Source: Candidatus Poribacteria bacterium
GTDB taxonomy: Bacteria > Poribacteria > WGA-4E > UBA9662
NCBI GenBank assembly: GCA_002699335.1
Contig: PACG01000042.1
Location: 17,175 to 24,126, forward strand
Reading direction: 5' to 3'
DNA length: 6,952 bases
Program-made: the position numbers and the translations under genes
The notes under the pieces: model-generated
What the model was told of the DNA's origin: nothing
The model's database searches: none
Seen by the model: only the letters and a program-made list of their open reading frames with translations
Part shown: piece after piece, positions 1-6,952 of the stretch
Layout: each line of letters starts with the position of its first letter
How positions within the stretch are numbered: the first letter of the stretch is position 1

Positions 1-972
1 CACGCCTACATCGACTGGCTAAAAGGGGAAGGCCATGACTATCGGCAATTGATGGCTGAATACGGCTATATTCCCAAAGAACTGCATCAAACTACCTGGT
101 GCGCCGAACGCGCCATCGGCTTTATGAGCCAGAAGCGGGATGGCCCCTGGTTGTTCAGTTTCAACTGCTTCGACCCTCATGCTCCCTTTGACGCCCCACG
201 AGAGTTTGTCGATCGTTTTGATGTGGATAAACTGCCCGGACCACTGTTTCGCCCCTCAGATATAGAGGCACAACAGCGACTCTCCGCCATCAATTTCCAG
301 ACCCAATCGACAGATCCACAGGAGTTTAATGGAAAACTTTACCAGGCTCAGTATTGGGCCATGGTCGAGTTGATCGACGAAAACGTGGGACAAATGATGA
401 CGGCTCTGGAGGCTACAGGTCAGAGAGAAAATACGATTGTAATTTTCACGTCTGATCACGGTGACATGACCGGTGACCACGGTCTGCGCTTAAAAGGCTG
501 TCGTTTTTACGAAGCCCTGGTCCGGGTCCCCTTAATCATCTCCTGGCCGGAAAAGTTTCAATCCGGGTTGCGAACAGAGGCTCTGGTTGAACTGACAGAC
601 CTAGCACCCACGCTGTTGGAAGCCACTGATCAGACCATTTCAGACCGAATCCAGGGACGGTCCCTGTGGCCAATACTGACGGGAGAAAAGGATCCAAACT
701 ACCATCACGATTTTGTCCGTTCTGAGTACTACCAGGCTTTACCGAAAACCCCCTCCTATGCTACCATGATTCGGGATCGACGCTACAAATTGGTTAACTA
801 TCACGGTCACCAATTGGGTGAATTGTTTGATCTGGAGAGGGACCCGCACGAATTTGACAACTGCTGGGATGATCCCAATTATGCCGATATCCGTTTTCAT
901 TTGATGAAACAGAACTTCGACGCACTAGCAGCGGCTGTCGATATCGGCACACTAAGGCTGTCGGGTTTTTAG
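1..972 (+). CDS. S1-family sulfatase, 5'-truncated by the window edge
   Basis: This is the C-terminal 323 residues of a type I (alkaline-phosphatase fold) sulfatase, which hydrolyses sulfate esters using a formylglycine residue. The frame is open from base 1, so the gene starts upstream. The TTG/ATG codons at 49 and 52 lie inside the domain and are not starts. Visible family motifs are FDPHAPF (about 172-192), whose His is in the usual active-site position; TSDHGDMTGDHG (about 451-486), which gives Asp/His metal ligands; RVPLIISWP (about 526-549); DLAPTLLEA; and the C-terminal GELFDLERDPHEFDN. The N-terminal part with the metal-binding Asp pair and the CxPxR maturation motif, probably 130-180 residues, is missing, so activity and any signal peptide cannot be judged. 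The SDHGDM.GDHG form differs from the TDNG form of the sulfatase at 2407-4146, so the two belong to different subfamilies rather than being a recent duplication. The substrate cannot be read from the sequence. A related phosphodiesterase or phosphonate hydrolase of the same superfamily is the main alternative. Confidence 0.9.
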   Translation, partial: HAYIDWLKGEGHDYRQLMAEYGYIPKELHQTTWCAERAIGFMSQKRDGPWLFSFNCFDPHAPFDAPREFVDRFDVDKLPGPLFRPSDIEAQQRLSAINFQTQSTDPQEFNGKLYQAQYWAMVELIDENVGQMMTALEATGQRENTIVIFTSDHGDMTGDHGLRLKGCRFYEALVRVPLIISWPEKFQSGLRTEALVELTDLAPTLLEATDQTISDRIQGRSLWPILTGEKDPNYHHDFVRSEYYQALPKTPSYATMIRDRRYKLVNYHGHQLGELFDLERDPHEFDNCWDDPNYADIRFHLMKQNFDALAAAVDIGTLRLSGF

Positions 973-1004
973 GCCAGGTACAGAGTTAGACTTATCCTTT
1001 AAAT

Positions 1005-1012
1005 AGAGGAGG
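1005..1012 (+). promoter_or_regulatory. Shine-Dalgarno-like AGAGGAGG with long spacing
   Basis: AGAGGAGG is a near-ideal ribosome binding site, but it ends 19 bases before the ATG at 1032, which is longer than usual. A weaker AGGA at 1025-1028 lies only 3 bases before the ATG. No ATG, GTG or TTG in this frame lies between the strong site and 1032; the only near-start codon is CTG at 1017. The ATG at 1032 is therefore kept, with some doubt about which site is used. Confidence 0.4.
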
Positions 1013-1031
1013 TCGGCTGGAAGTAGGACTT

Positions 1032-2351
1032 ATGCATATTCGCGCACGCGTCGAGGTTGAAGAGGATATTTACAGTTTTACAACGGCCAATAATGGGGCC
1101 GGACCTTTATGGTGCCACGGTTCAACGATTGTAGCACGATGGGAAGATTTCGTCTACGTGACGGGACTTGAAACCCTACCAGAACATGAGCCGCTTCATA
1201 ACTGTCGTTGGCTGTTGTTCCAGAAAAAAGCGGAATCTTGGCGTATGGTCCACCGCGATGAAACGGGTCGGACACGGGAACCGTCGCCAGTGGCTTTACT
1301 CGGGAATGGAGATCTGCTGGTCTCGGCCAACCCAACCTTGACTGAGGCTGGCCGTTATAGTGGTCCCGCTGAGCCAACGGTTTTTCGCTTTCCACTCGGT
1401 CAACCACCTCCGGATCGGGAACTGCCCCAATGGCAAGCAGATCCCCAGGTGAATCCGTTTACTGAACACTCTTACCGGACTTTTGTGACCGATGCGGAAA
1501 ATAACCAGGCCCTCTATATCCAGAATACAGGGATGGAAACAGCACAGTTATCTTTTCTGGACCGGGATAGTAGCTGGCGGGATGTCGGTCAACTTCAGTG
1601 GCCTTGGGAGCATAAGCGGTACGAAAGTGTGCTCCGTCTCTGCTATCCGAACGTATTTCTGAAAGACCGTTCGGTCCATTTTCTGGGAACCGCTGATATT
1701 GTCGAGCCATTTGAGGCCTGGCGAACCGAAAAACACAAAATTACCGGTAGAAATTGGGATTACGTTTTTCGTCGACTGTTTTACGCCTTCACTAATGATA
1801 TAATGGAAGAGCCGTTTGGGCAGTGGATTGAAGTCACGGACTTGGAGTTCTATGCCGGACATGTTAGTAATCAGGATATCTGGATTGATCAAAGTGGGTT
1901 AGCCCATCTATTGTGGAAAGAATCCGCTATCGACCTGCGGTTACGGGAGTCATTTTTCCCGGAACAAAAGCAGTCCCACCGACTCATTTACGCTACTATT
2001 AACAACGGCAAAATAGAACAGAAGCAGGTGCTAATCGAAACGGTTGAGGAAAAATACGGCTGGAATCCTATCTGTGCTCGATTCCATCAACTCCCAACGG
2101 GTGAGTTGTTAGTCATCTCATCTCTGACACCAAACGTAAGTGTATCCGGCTTACCTAACTGTATTTTCCAGTTCTCAGTAGTAAAAGAATTCGAGTGGTT
2201 CGAAGTCCCAATCATCGAACCGATCGCCGGTATATTTTTGACCAATACAGTTCGCGGTGGATCAAAACCTTCCGGTATTCTGGATCTGGTTGGTATGTCC
2301 CCAAGGGAACCAAATACCTTGGCCTACATTCAGATTCGTTTTGACAATTAA
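1032..2351 (+). CDS. Putative beta-propeller (BNR/sialidase-like) protein, function unknown
   Basis: This is a 439-residue protein that I cannot assign to a defined enzyme. It is rich in aromatic residues and beta-strand-like stretches. It has several blade-like strand-turn-strand segments: GNGDLLVSANP (about 91-101), a strand around residues 213-220, QSGLAHLLWKE (about 287-297) and PTGELLVISSL (about 355-365). These resemble the 'dG.lhvl' turns of BNR-repeat or sialidase-like propellers. A strict Asp-box (SxDxGxTW) is absent; DRDSSWRDVG near residue 177 is at best a degenerate one. There is no N-terminal hydrophobic segment, so no Sec signal is visible and the protein looks cytoplasmic unless the start is wrong. 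It sits between two sulfatases on the same strand (59 and 55 bases away), which suggests a role with a sulfated glycan or other sulfate ester, either binding it or cleaving it after or before desulfation. That role is inferred from position. Alternatives are a polysaccharide-lyase or glycosidase-like propeller, or a purely structural carbohydrate-binding protein. Confidence 0.75.
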   Translation: MHIRARVEVEEDIYSFTTANNGAGPLWCHGSTIVARWEDFVYVTGLETLPEHEPLHNCRWLLFQKKAESWRMVHRDETGRTREPSPVALLGNGDLLVSANPTLTEAGRYSGPAEPTVFRFPLGQPPPDRELPQWQADPQVNPFTEHSYRTFVTDAENNQALYIQNTGMETAQLSFLDRDSSWRDVGQLQWPWEHKRYESVLRLCYPNVFLKDRSVHFLGTADIVEPFEAWRTEKHKITGRNWDYVFRRLFYAFTNDIMEEPFGQWIEVTDLEFYAGHVSNQDIWIDQSGLAHLLWKESAIDLRLRESFFPEQKQSHRLIYATINNGKIEQKQVLIETVEEKYGWNPICARFHQLPTGELLVISSLTPNVSVSGLPNCIFQFSVVKEFEWFEVPIIEPIAGIFLTNTVRGGSKPSGILDLVGMSPREPNTLAYIQIRFDN

Positions 2352-2371
2352 CCGGTTTGGCACCTTACTAT
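2341..2371 (+). promoter_or_regulatory. Possible weak sigma70-like promoter before the second sulfatase
   Basis: A perfect TTGACA (2341-2346) lies at the very end of the propeller gene. It is followed after 19 bases by TACTAT (2366-2371), which matches 4 of 6 positions of the -10 consensus. The spacer is longer than the preferred 17 and there is no extended -10, so this may be chance. If used, transcription would begin around 2378 and give a leader of about 30 bases for the sulfatase at 2407. Confidence 0.25.
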
Positions 2372-2390
2372 CCGAAAAATTAACCGAGTT

Positions 2391-2394
2391 GGAG
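2391..2394 (+). promoter_or_regulatory. Ribosome binding site (GGAG) deciding the start at 2407
   Basis: GGAG lies 12 bases before the ATG at 2407. The frame is open further back to an ATG at 2257, but that would overlap the propeller gene by 95 bases and add 50 residues that match no sulfatase feature. The start at 2407 puts the family's first motif (NVVFVITDDQGYGD) at residue 8, as expected for a form without a signal peptide. Confidence 0.5.
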
Positions 2395-2406
2395 CCTTAT
2401 ACTAAA

Positions 2407-4146
2407 ATGAGTCAACAGCAACATCCCAACGTCGTTTTTGTGATTACCGATGATCAGGGCTATGGTGATCTGGCCTGCCATGGTAATCCAATTATTAACA
2501 CCCAGCATTTGGACCAACTTCACAGCCAAAGTACCCGTTTAACCAATTTACATGTCGGTCCGACCTGTGCCCCGACGCGGGCGGGCATTATGACAGGTCG
2601 CTACTGTAACTGCACAGGAGTCTGGCATACCATCGGAGGTCGGTCGCTGTTGCGTAGTGATGAGACCACCATGGCCGATATTTTCCGGGCCAACGGCTAT
2701 CGAACAGGTATGTTTGGCAAATGGCATCTAGGCGATAACTATCCTTTTCGACCACATAACCGTGGGTTTGAAGAGGCGCTCTATCACGGTGGCGGGGGTA
2801 TCAGTCAAACGCCTGATTACTGGGGCAACGACTACTTCGACGACACCTACTGGCGGAATGGAATGGAAGAGTCGTTTGAGGGTTATTGTACCGATGTCTG
2901 GTTCGAGGAAGCAACCAGGTTTATTGAGCGGCACAAAGATCAGCCCTTTTTCTGCTATATTCCGACTAATGCGCCACATGGGCCATTTCGCGTTCCCGAT
3001 GTGTACGCCCAGCCTTACCGGGGACAAATGTCCGACTCCCGTGCTAATTTTTACGGGATGATTACTAACATCGACGAAAATGTGGGTCGGCTGCGTCAAT
3101 CGCTGGATCAACTCGGTATTGCAGAGAATACCATCTTTATCTTCATGACGGATAATGGGTCGGCCGAAGGGTGTCGACTGGACCAAGACCAGTATCTAGC
3201 TGACGGCTTTAATGCAGGTCTGCGCGGCAGGAAAGGATCTGAGTACGAAGGTGGGCATCGCGTTCCGTTCTTTTTGTACTGGCCTGACGGTGGGCATACA
3301 GAAGGTTGCGACATAAGCGAACTGACCGCCAATATAGATCTACTGCCAACGTTGATCGATTTATGTGGGATTGAGGCGCCTAGCGCTGCCGATTTTCACG
3401 GTATCAGCCTGGTACCGTTGCTAGACAGCCAGATGGAGAAGATGCCCGACCTACGGTCGCAACCTGCGGTCGGTAACCATCGGGTAGTTGTCACCGATTC
3501 GCAGCGGGTTGAGTATCCGATTAAATGGAAACAGAGCGCTACCATGACACAGCGGTGGCGGCTAATCAACGGTCGAGAGCTATACGATATTTTAGCCGAT
3601 CGAGAGCAACGCCAGGACATTGCGGATCAACATCCTGAGGTGGTCGCCGATTTGAGACAGCATTACGAAGCTTGGTGGGATCTGGTTTCAGCTCGCTTCG
3701 ACGAAGATTGTCCGATTGTTATCGGAAGCGACCAGGAGAATGTCTCTTTGCTGACCACCCACGATTGGCACGGTGAGCAGCATGCCTGGAACCAGGGCCA
3801 AGTACGCAACGGCCTGGAGTGTAATGGCTACTGGTCGGTAGATTTTGCTCAGGAGGGTGCGTATCAGTTTGAACTGCGCCGCTGGCCAAAAGAGGAAAAT
3901 CGCGGTCTGACGGAAGGCATTCCAGGCGAAGTCATCAACTTTTACAACGGTGGTAAAGCGCTGGACATACAAACGGCCACAATTAAAATCGGTGACCAGG
4001 AGCAGACGCAAATGGTGACCAAAGATGGAAAAGGTGTAACCTTTACTTTCAGGTTGAAGGCAGGTGAGACCCGTCTTCAGACCTACCTTACCAATGAAGA
4101 CGGGTTTGAGGTAGGTGCATACTATATCTACGCCAACCGTATCTGA
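2407..4146 (+). CDS. Arylsulfatase-type S1 sulfatase with C-terminal extra domain
   Basis: This 579-residue type I sulfatase is complete. Visible catalytic elements are TDDQGYGD (residues 14-21; Asp15 and Asp16 as calcium ligands), CAPTR (54-58; Cys54 is the residue converted to formylglycine), GKWHLG (104-109; Lys105 and His107), APHGPF (189-194; His191), TDNG (248-251; Asp249 and Asn250 as metal ligands) and GLRGRKGSEYEGGHRVPF (271-288; Lys276). All expected active-site residues are present, so it should be active after maturation by a formylglycine-generating enzyme or an anaerobic maturase, neither of which is in the window. The core ends near residue 430. Residues about 440-579 form an added domain with HDWHG, GYWSVDF and ELRRWPKE, a predicted beta-rich module known from some arylsulfatases of environmental bacteria. 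No signal peptide is visible, because the catalytic fold starts at residue 8; the enzyme is thus predicted to act in the cytoplasm on an imported substrate, unless export uses another route. The arylsulfatase label describes the family and not the natural substrate, which is probably a sulfated sugar. The dehydrogenase gene follows after 30 bases. Confidence 0.93.
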   Translation: MSQQQHPNVVFVITDDQGYGDLACHGNPIINTQHLDQLHSQSTRLTNLHVGPTCAPTRAGIMTGRYCNCTGVWHTIGGRSLLRSDETTMADIFRANGYRTGMFGKWHLGDNYPFRPHNRGFEEALYHGGGGISQTPDYWGNDYFDDTYWRNGMEESFEGYCTDVWFEEATRFIERHKDQPFFCYIPTNAPHGPFRVPDVYAQPYRGQMSDSRANFYGMITNIDENVGRLRQSLDQLGIAENTIFIFMTDNGSAEGCRLDQDQYLADGFNAGLRGRKGSEYEGGHRVPFFLYWPDGGHTEGCDISELTANIDLLPTLIDLCGIEAPSAADFHGISLVPLLDSQMEKMPDLRSQPAVGNHRVVVTDSQRVEYPIKWKQSATMTQRWRLINGRELYDILADREQRQDIADQHPEVVADLRQHYEAWWDLVSARFDEDCPIVIGSDQENVSLLTTHDWHGEQHAWNQGQVRNGLECNGYWSVDFAQEGAYQFELRRWPKEENRGLTEGIPGEVINFYNGGKALDIQTATIKIGDQEQTQMVTKDGKGVTFTFRLKAGETRLQTYLTNEDGFEVGAYYIYANRI

Positions 4147-4162
4147 AAAAGCAAGCCAAAAC

Positions 4163-4167
4163 AGGAG
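4163..4167 (+). promoter_or_regulatory. Ribosome binding site AGGAG for the dehydrogenase
   Basis: AGGAG lies 9 bases before the ATG at 4177, which is ideal spacing and fixes the start. The whole gap after the sulfatase stop is only 30 bases and contains no terminator hairpin, so translation of a shared transcript is likely. Confidence 0.65.
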
Positions 4168-4176
4168 TAATTTAAC

Positions 4177-5652
4177 ATGTCTATTCAGATCTTGCCTAAC
4201 TATATCGGCAAACAGTGGGTTCATCCAACCGCTGTCGATCAAGTGGATGTAATTAACCCCGCTACAACCGAAGTCATCAATCGGATCCCGCTTTCGTCCG
4301 AGTCAGACGTAGACCGGGCAGTTCAGTCTGCAGCGCAAGCTTTTCAAAGTTGGCGTGAAACTCCTGCCACGGATCGGATTCAGTATCTGTTTGCCTTAAA
4401 ACAGTTATTGGAAGAACATCTGGATCAAATTGCACAGACTATAACCATTGAGTGCGGTAAAACGTTAACCGAATCTAAGGGGGAATTGCGTCGTGCCATC
4501 GAAAACGTAGAGGTGGCATGTGGTATTCCAATCTTGATGCAGGGTTACAATTCAGAGGACATTGCCAGCGGCATCGACGAAACTATGATTCGCCAACCCG
4601 TCGGCGTTTGCGCGGCTATCACCCCCTTCAATTTCCCGGCTATGATTGCCTTTTGGTTTATGCCCTATGCTATCGCCTGTGGCAACACCTTCGTCATCAA
4701 GCCATCAGAGAAAGTACCCCAGACCACGCAACAGATCATTCAACTGCTCGACCAAACAGAATTACCTGAAGGGGTAGTCAACCTGGTTCACGGCGGGCAG
4801 AAAGCGGCTGAAGCGCTCATCGACCATCCGCAGATCAAAGCCATCAGCTTTGTTGGCTCTACTGAGGTAGCCAGACAGGTTTATGCCAGATCTACGGCGA
4901 ATGGTAAGCGGGCACAGTGTCAGGGTGGAGCCAAGAATCCGATCATTGTTTTACCCGACGCGGACCTGGAGATGACCAGCCAGATCACCGCAGACAGTGC
5001 TTTCGGTTGTGCAGGGCAACGTTGCTTAGCTGCTTCTATTGTGGTTACCGTAGCCGATGCAAAGAGACCGTTTACAGAGGCCATTGCCGAGCAGGCGGTT
5101 TCCAGAGTGGTCGGTTCCGGGTTGAATGAGTCGGTACAGATGGGGCCTGTTATTACCGCAGAAAGCAAAATGCGCATTGAGAACCTAGTTCAGTCTGGTG
5201 TGTCGGCAGGGGCAGATCTGCTGGTCGATGGGCGCCAGGCTCAAATCGATGGCTTTGAGGACGGTTATTTTATTCGTCCAACCATCCTGGAAAATGTAGA
5301 TCCGGGTGATGAAATTGTCGGCACCGAAATCTTTGGCCCGGTATTGAGCTTAATACATGTCGAAACAGTAGACGATGCTATCCAACTGGTCAATAGCGGC
5401 CGCTATGGCAATATGGCCTGTCTCTTTACCAGCAATGGTGCCGCCGCCCGCCAGTTCCGCTACCAGGCACAGGTGGGTAATATTGGTATTAATTTAGGGG
5501 TAGCCGCGCCAATGGCCTTTTTCCCTTTTAGTGGTTGGAGAGACAGTTTCTTTGGTGATATGCATGGACAAGGTCGAGACGCTGTCGAATTCTTCACCCA
5601 GAAGAAGGTAGTGGTGGAACGCTGGTTTTCAGGTTGGTCTCGAAAGTTTTAA
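4177..5652 (+). CDS. mmsA: Methylmalonate/malonate-semialdehyde dehydrogenase (CoA-acylating)
   Basis: This 491-residue aldehyde dehydrogenase is full length for the MMSDH family. The family oxidises methylmalonate semialdehyde to propionyl-CoA, or malonate semialdehyde to acetyl-CoA, with loss of CO2 and reduction of NAD. It serves valine, beta-alanine and inositol breakdown in the cytoplasm. Visible motifs are ITPFNFPAM (148-156; Asn152 of the oxyanion hole), KPSEKVP (175-181; NAD binding), FVGSTEVA (225-232; glycine loop), [14 protein letters not shown] (250-263), GCAGQRCLA (277-285; catalytic Cys283 with the adjacent Arg282 conserved in this family), EIFGPVL (384-390) and [19 protein letters not shown] (448-466). 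The last is a strong signature of MMSDH. The general-base Glu of hydrolytic aldehyde dehydrogenases is not present (Gln249 or Cys248 is there instead), as expected for CoA-dependent members. GGAKNP carries Pro where many members have His. No myo-inositol or valine genes lie in the window, so mmsA and iolA cannot be told apart. It probably shares a transcript with the sulfatase before it. Confidence 0.93.
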   Translation: MSIQILPNYIGKQWVHPTAVDQVDVINPATTEVINRIPLSSESDVDRAVQSAAQAFQSWRETPATDRIQYLFALKQLLEEHLDQIAQTITIECGKTLTESKGELRRAIENVEVACGIPILMQGYNSEDIASGIDETMIRQPVGVCAAITPFNFPAMIAFWFMPYAIACGNTFVIKPSEKVPQTTQQIIQLLDQTELPEGVVNLVHGGQKAAEALIDHPQIKAISFVGSTEVARQVYARSTANGKRAQCQGGAKNPIIVLPDADLEMTSQITADSAFGCAGQRCLAASIVVTVADAKRPFTEAIAEQAVSRVVGSGLNESVQMGPVITAESKMRIENLVQSGVSAGADLLVDGRQAQIDGFEDGYFIRPTILENVDPGDEIVGTEIFGPVLSLIHVETVDDAIQLVNSGRYGNMACLFTSNGAAARQFRYQAQVGNIGINLGVAAPMAFFPFSGWRDSFFGDMHGQGRDAVEFFTQKKVVVERWFSGWSRKF

Positions 5653-5670
5653 TCGGTCTATAAAGTTAGA

Positions 5671-5699
5671 TTGAAACTGGATATCGGCCGTGCTAAAAT
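5671..5699 (+). promoter_or_regulatory. Sigma70-type promoter for glyA (extended -10)
   Basis: TTGAAA (5671-5676) and TAAAAT (5694-5699) are separated by exactly 17 bases, and TG at 5691-5692 places TGC directly before the -10 hexamer, as in an extended -10 promoter. Each hexamer matches 5 of 6 consensus positions. The start of transcription would be near 5706, leaving a leader of about 43 bases that ends in a good ribosome binding site. It lies in the longest gap of the window, directly after the dehydrogenase stop. This points to glyA being a separate unit, though read-through from mmsA is also possible because no terminator is seen. Confidence 0.6.
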
Positions 5700-5716
5700 T
5701 ACCCCTTTGTTTTAGC
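5692..5716 (+). repeat. Inverted repeat over the glyA -10 and start region
   Basis: GCTAAAA (5692-5698) and TTTTAGC (5710-5716) form a perfect 7-base inverted repeat around an 11-base spacer. The left arm overlaps the -10 hexamer and the right arm falls just after the likely transcription start, where a repressor operator would lie. It could also be chance in AT-rich DNA. It is a poor intrinsic terminator because the stem is weak and C residues, not a T run, follow it. Confidence 0.35.
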
Positions 5717-5726
5717 CCCCATTAAG

Positions 5727-5738
5727 AGAGGTGAGGTG
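5727..5738 (+). promoter_or_regulatory. Ribosome binding site for glyA
   Basis: Two overlapping purine-rich sites, GAGAGGTG and GAGGTG, end at 5738, and the second is 10 bases before the ATG at 5749. A GTG at 5731 is in frame but lies within this site and would add six residues not expected in the family, so ATG 5749 is the start. Confidence 0.6.
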
Positions 5739-5748
5739 TAATTCGTTA

Positions 5749-6952
5749 ATGGAACAATCGTTGAAGAGTTTTGATCCGGAGGTGTTTGAAATTGCGGTTG
5801 GTGATCTGGCACGACAGCAAAACTGCTTGACACTGATTCCGTCAGAAAATTATGCCAGCCGCGCTGTGATGCAGGCGCAGAGCACGGTTCTGGCCAACAA
5901 GTACGCTGAAGGCTACCCGGAAACGAGATACTACAACGGCTGTCATTATAGCGATCAAATCGAACAGTTAGCCATCGATCGTGCCAAAGAATTATTTGGC
6001 GCTGATCATGTGAATGTTCAACCACATTCAGGTTCCCAAGCCAATATCGCTGTCTTTCACGCTTTGCTTTCGCCTGGTGATACCATCCTGAGTATGAAGT
6101 TGGATCACGGCGGACACCTGTCACACGGCTTACCTCAAAACTTCTCGGGCAAATACTATAATATTGTTCATTATGGCCTGGATCCGGAAACCGAACGGAT
6201 CAATCTGGAGACTGTTGCTAACCTGACAGACCAACATCGGCCCCGGCTAATTATTGTGGGAGCCAGCGCTTATCCTTGCCAGATTGACTTTGCCGAATGG
6301 CGCAAAATTGCAGATTCTGTCGACGCCTACCTGCTTGGAGATGTGGCTCACGTTGCCGGCCTTATCGTCGGCAAAGTACATCCTGATCCAGTTCCCTATT
6401 GCGATGTTGTCACCACAACCACCCACAAAACCTTGCGAGGCCCGCGTGGAGCTATCATTCTGTGCCGTCAAGAACTTGCAGATTCCATCGATAAGTCAGT
6501 TTTCCCTGGTTTGCAGGGAGGTCCCTTTATGCATGCCATCGCCGCCAGAGCAGTAGCATTCAAGGAAGCGGCTCAACCGGAATTCACCAGTTATCAAAAA
6601 CAGATTGTCTCCAACGCCCGGGTGATGGCAAATCGTTTGATGCAGAACGAATTCCGATTGGTGACAGGGGGAACAGAGAACCATCTGATGCTGATAGACC
6701 TGACCTCCATTTCCACTAAGTTGAGCGGTCGGCAGACCGCTAACTATTTGGAGGAAGCAGGCATCATCGTCAATAAAAACACTATTCCCTTCGATACGCG
6801 TTCGCCTAACACAACCAGTGGTATTCGAATTGGTACACCAATGGTGACAACTCGTGGAATGAAAGAGGATCAGATGACGCAAGTGGCGGATCTAATCACT
6901 GAGGTAATTCAGTACCGTCGTCAAGCCTCCAAGCGCCAAAAAATCAAAACCA
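5749..6952 (+). CDS. glyA: Serine hydroxymethyltransferase, 3' end cut by the window
   Basis: The frame from ATG 5749 stays open for 401 codons to the window edge with no stop, so the gene is partial but nearly complete (the bacterial family is usually about 410-430 residues). The enzyme uses pyridoxal phosphate to interconvert serine plus tetrahydrofolate and glycine plus methylene-tetrahydrofolate in the cytoplasm. Visible features are the N-terminal LIPSENYAS (about 29-37), [13 protein letters not shown] (52-64; Glu54 and Tyr62 region of the active site), QPHSGSQAN (91-99; cofactor phosphate binding), HGGHLSHG (120-127; the His123 that stacks on the cofactor ring), GDVAHVAGL (197-205; Asp198 and His201), [13 protein letters not shown] (222-234; Lys227 is the cofactor-binding lysine), FPGLQGGP (252-259) and [14 protein letters not shown] (357-370; Arg360 binds the substrate carboxylate). 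All key residues are present. The last visible residues are Lys/Arg rich, as is common near the C-terminus. It probably has its own promoter at 5671-5699. Confidence 0.97.
   Translation, partial: MEQSLKSFDPEVFEIAVGDLARQQNCLTLIPSENYASRAVMQAQSTVLANKYAEGYPETRYYNGCHYSDQIEQLAIDRAKELFGADHVNVQPHSGSQANIAVFHALLSPGDTILSMKLDHGGHLSHGLPQNFSGKYYNIVHYGLDPETERINLETVANLTDQHRPRLIIVGASAYPCQIDFAEWRKIADSVDAYLLGDVAHVAGLIVGKVHPDPVPYCDVVTTTTHKTLRGPRGAIILCRQELADSIDKSVFPGLQGGPFMHAIAARAVAFKEAAQPEFTSYQKQIVSNARVMANRLMQNEFRLVTGGTENHLMLIDLTSISTKLSGRQTANYLEEAGIIVNKNTIPFDTRSPNTTSGIRIGTPMVTTRGMKEDQMTQVADLITEVIQYRRQASKRQKIKT

Noticed and set aside
49..54. TTG/ATG codons that could be taken as the start of the first sulfatase
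   Set aside because: The frame is open from base 1 and the sulfatase needs its missing N-terminal half with CxPxR, so the gene begins outside the window.
2257..2406. In-frame upstream extension of the second sulfatase that begins with a hydrophobic, Trp-rich stretch resembling a leader
   Set aside because: It lies mostly inside the propeller gene in another frame, has no charged-hydrophobic-cleavage layout of a signal peptide, and the start at 2407 has a ribosome binding site and fits the family.
2728..3186. 152-codon open frame on the minus strand
   Set aside because: It is antisense to the catalytic core of the second sulfatase and has no motif or start context of its own.
3688..4242. 184-codon open frame on the minus strand
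   Set aside because: It is antisense to the sulfatase and the start of the dehydrogenase, shows no recognisable motif, and both overlapped genes are well supported.
5653..5748. Possible terminator or riboswitch between the dehydrogenase and glyA
   Set aside because: The only clear stem is the weak 7-base repeat without a following T run, and I see no conserved glycine or tetrahydrofolate aptamer layout in so short a leader.
5699..6124. 141-codon open frame on the minus strand
   Set aside because: It is the antisense shadow of glyA, whose residues in this region are strongly conserved family motifs.
1..6952. Mobile element, CRISPR array, tRNA or defence system
   Set aside because: No terminal repeats, direct-repeat arrays, cloverleaf sequences, integrase or transposase motifs were seen, and nearly all bases are explained by five metabolic genes.

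Overview
The window carries five protein genes, all on the + strand and closely spaced (gaps of 59, 55, 30 and 96 bases). It is dense bacterial coding DNA of roughly even base composition, with Shine-Dalgarno-like sites before the starts. I see no RNA gene, transposon, integrase, CRISPR array, phage gene or defence gene. Sulfatases beside a propeller-like protein and housekeeping metabolism fit a sulfatase-rich environmental bacterium such as Planctomycetota, Lentisphaerota, Latescibacterota or Poribacteria. This placement is inferred from gene content only; no phylogenetic marker was compared.

Layout. Bases 1-972 hold the C-terminal two thirds of an S1-type sulfatase that begins outside the window. 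Bases 1032-2351 encode a 439-residue protein that looks like a beta-propeller of the BNR/sialidase-like kind, with no firm function. Bases 2407-4146 encode a complete second sulfatase with an intact CxPxR maturation motif and an extra C-terminal domain of about 140 residues. Bases 4177-5652 encode a CoA-acylating aldehyde dehydrogenase of the methylmalonate-semialdehyde dehydrogenase type (mmsA/iolA). Bases 5749-6952 encode serine hydroxymethyltransferase (glyA), which is nearly complete but runs off the right edge.

How they may work together. The first three genes look like a small module for desulfating and handling a sulfated carbohydrate or other organic sulfate ester, with the propeller as a possible binding or lyase/hydrolase-like partner. 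The dehydrogenase starts 30 bases after the second sulfatase and is probably co-transcribed with it. It would send malonate or methylmalonate semialdehyde, from inositol, beta-alanine or valine breakdown, to acetyl-CoA or propionyl-CoA. glyA has a convincing sigma70-type promoter in the 96-base gap before it, so it probably starts a separate transcript for one-carbon metabolism.

No clear new system is visible. The points most worth a second look are the unassigned propeller protein between two sulfatases, the lack of a signal peptide on the second sulfatase and the propeller protein, the extra C-terminal domain of the second sulfatase, and the inverted repeat over the glyA promoter.
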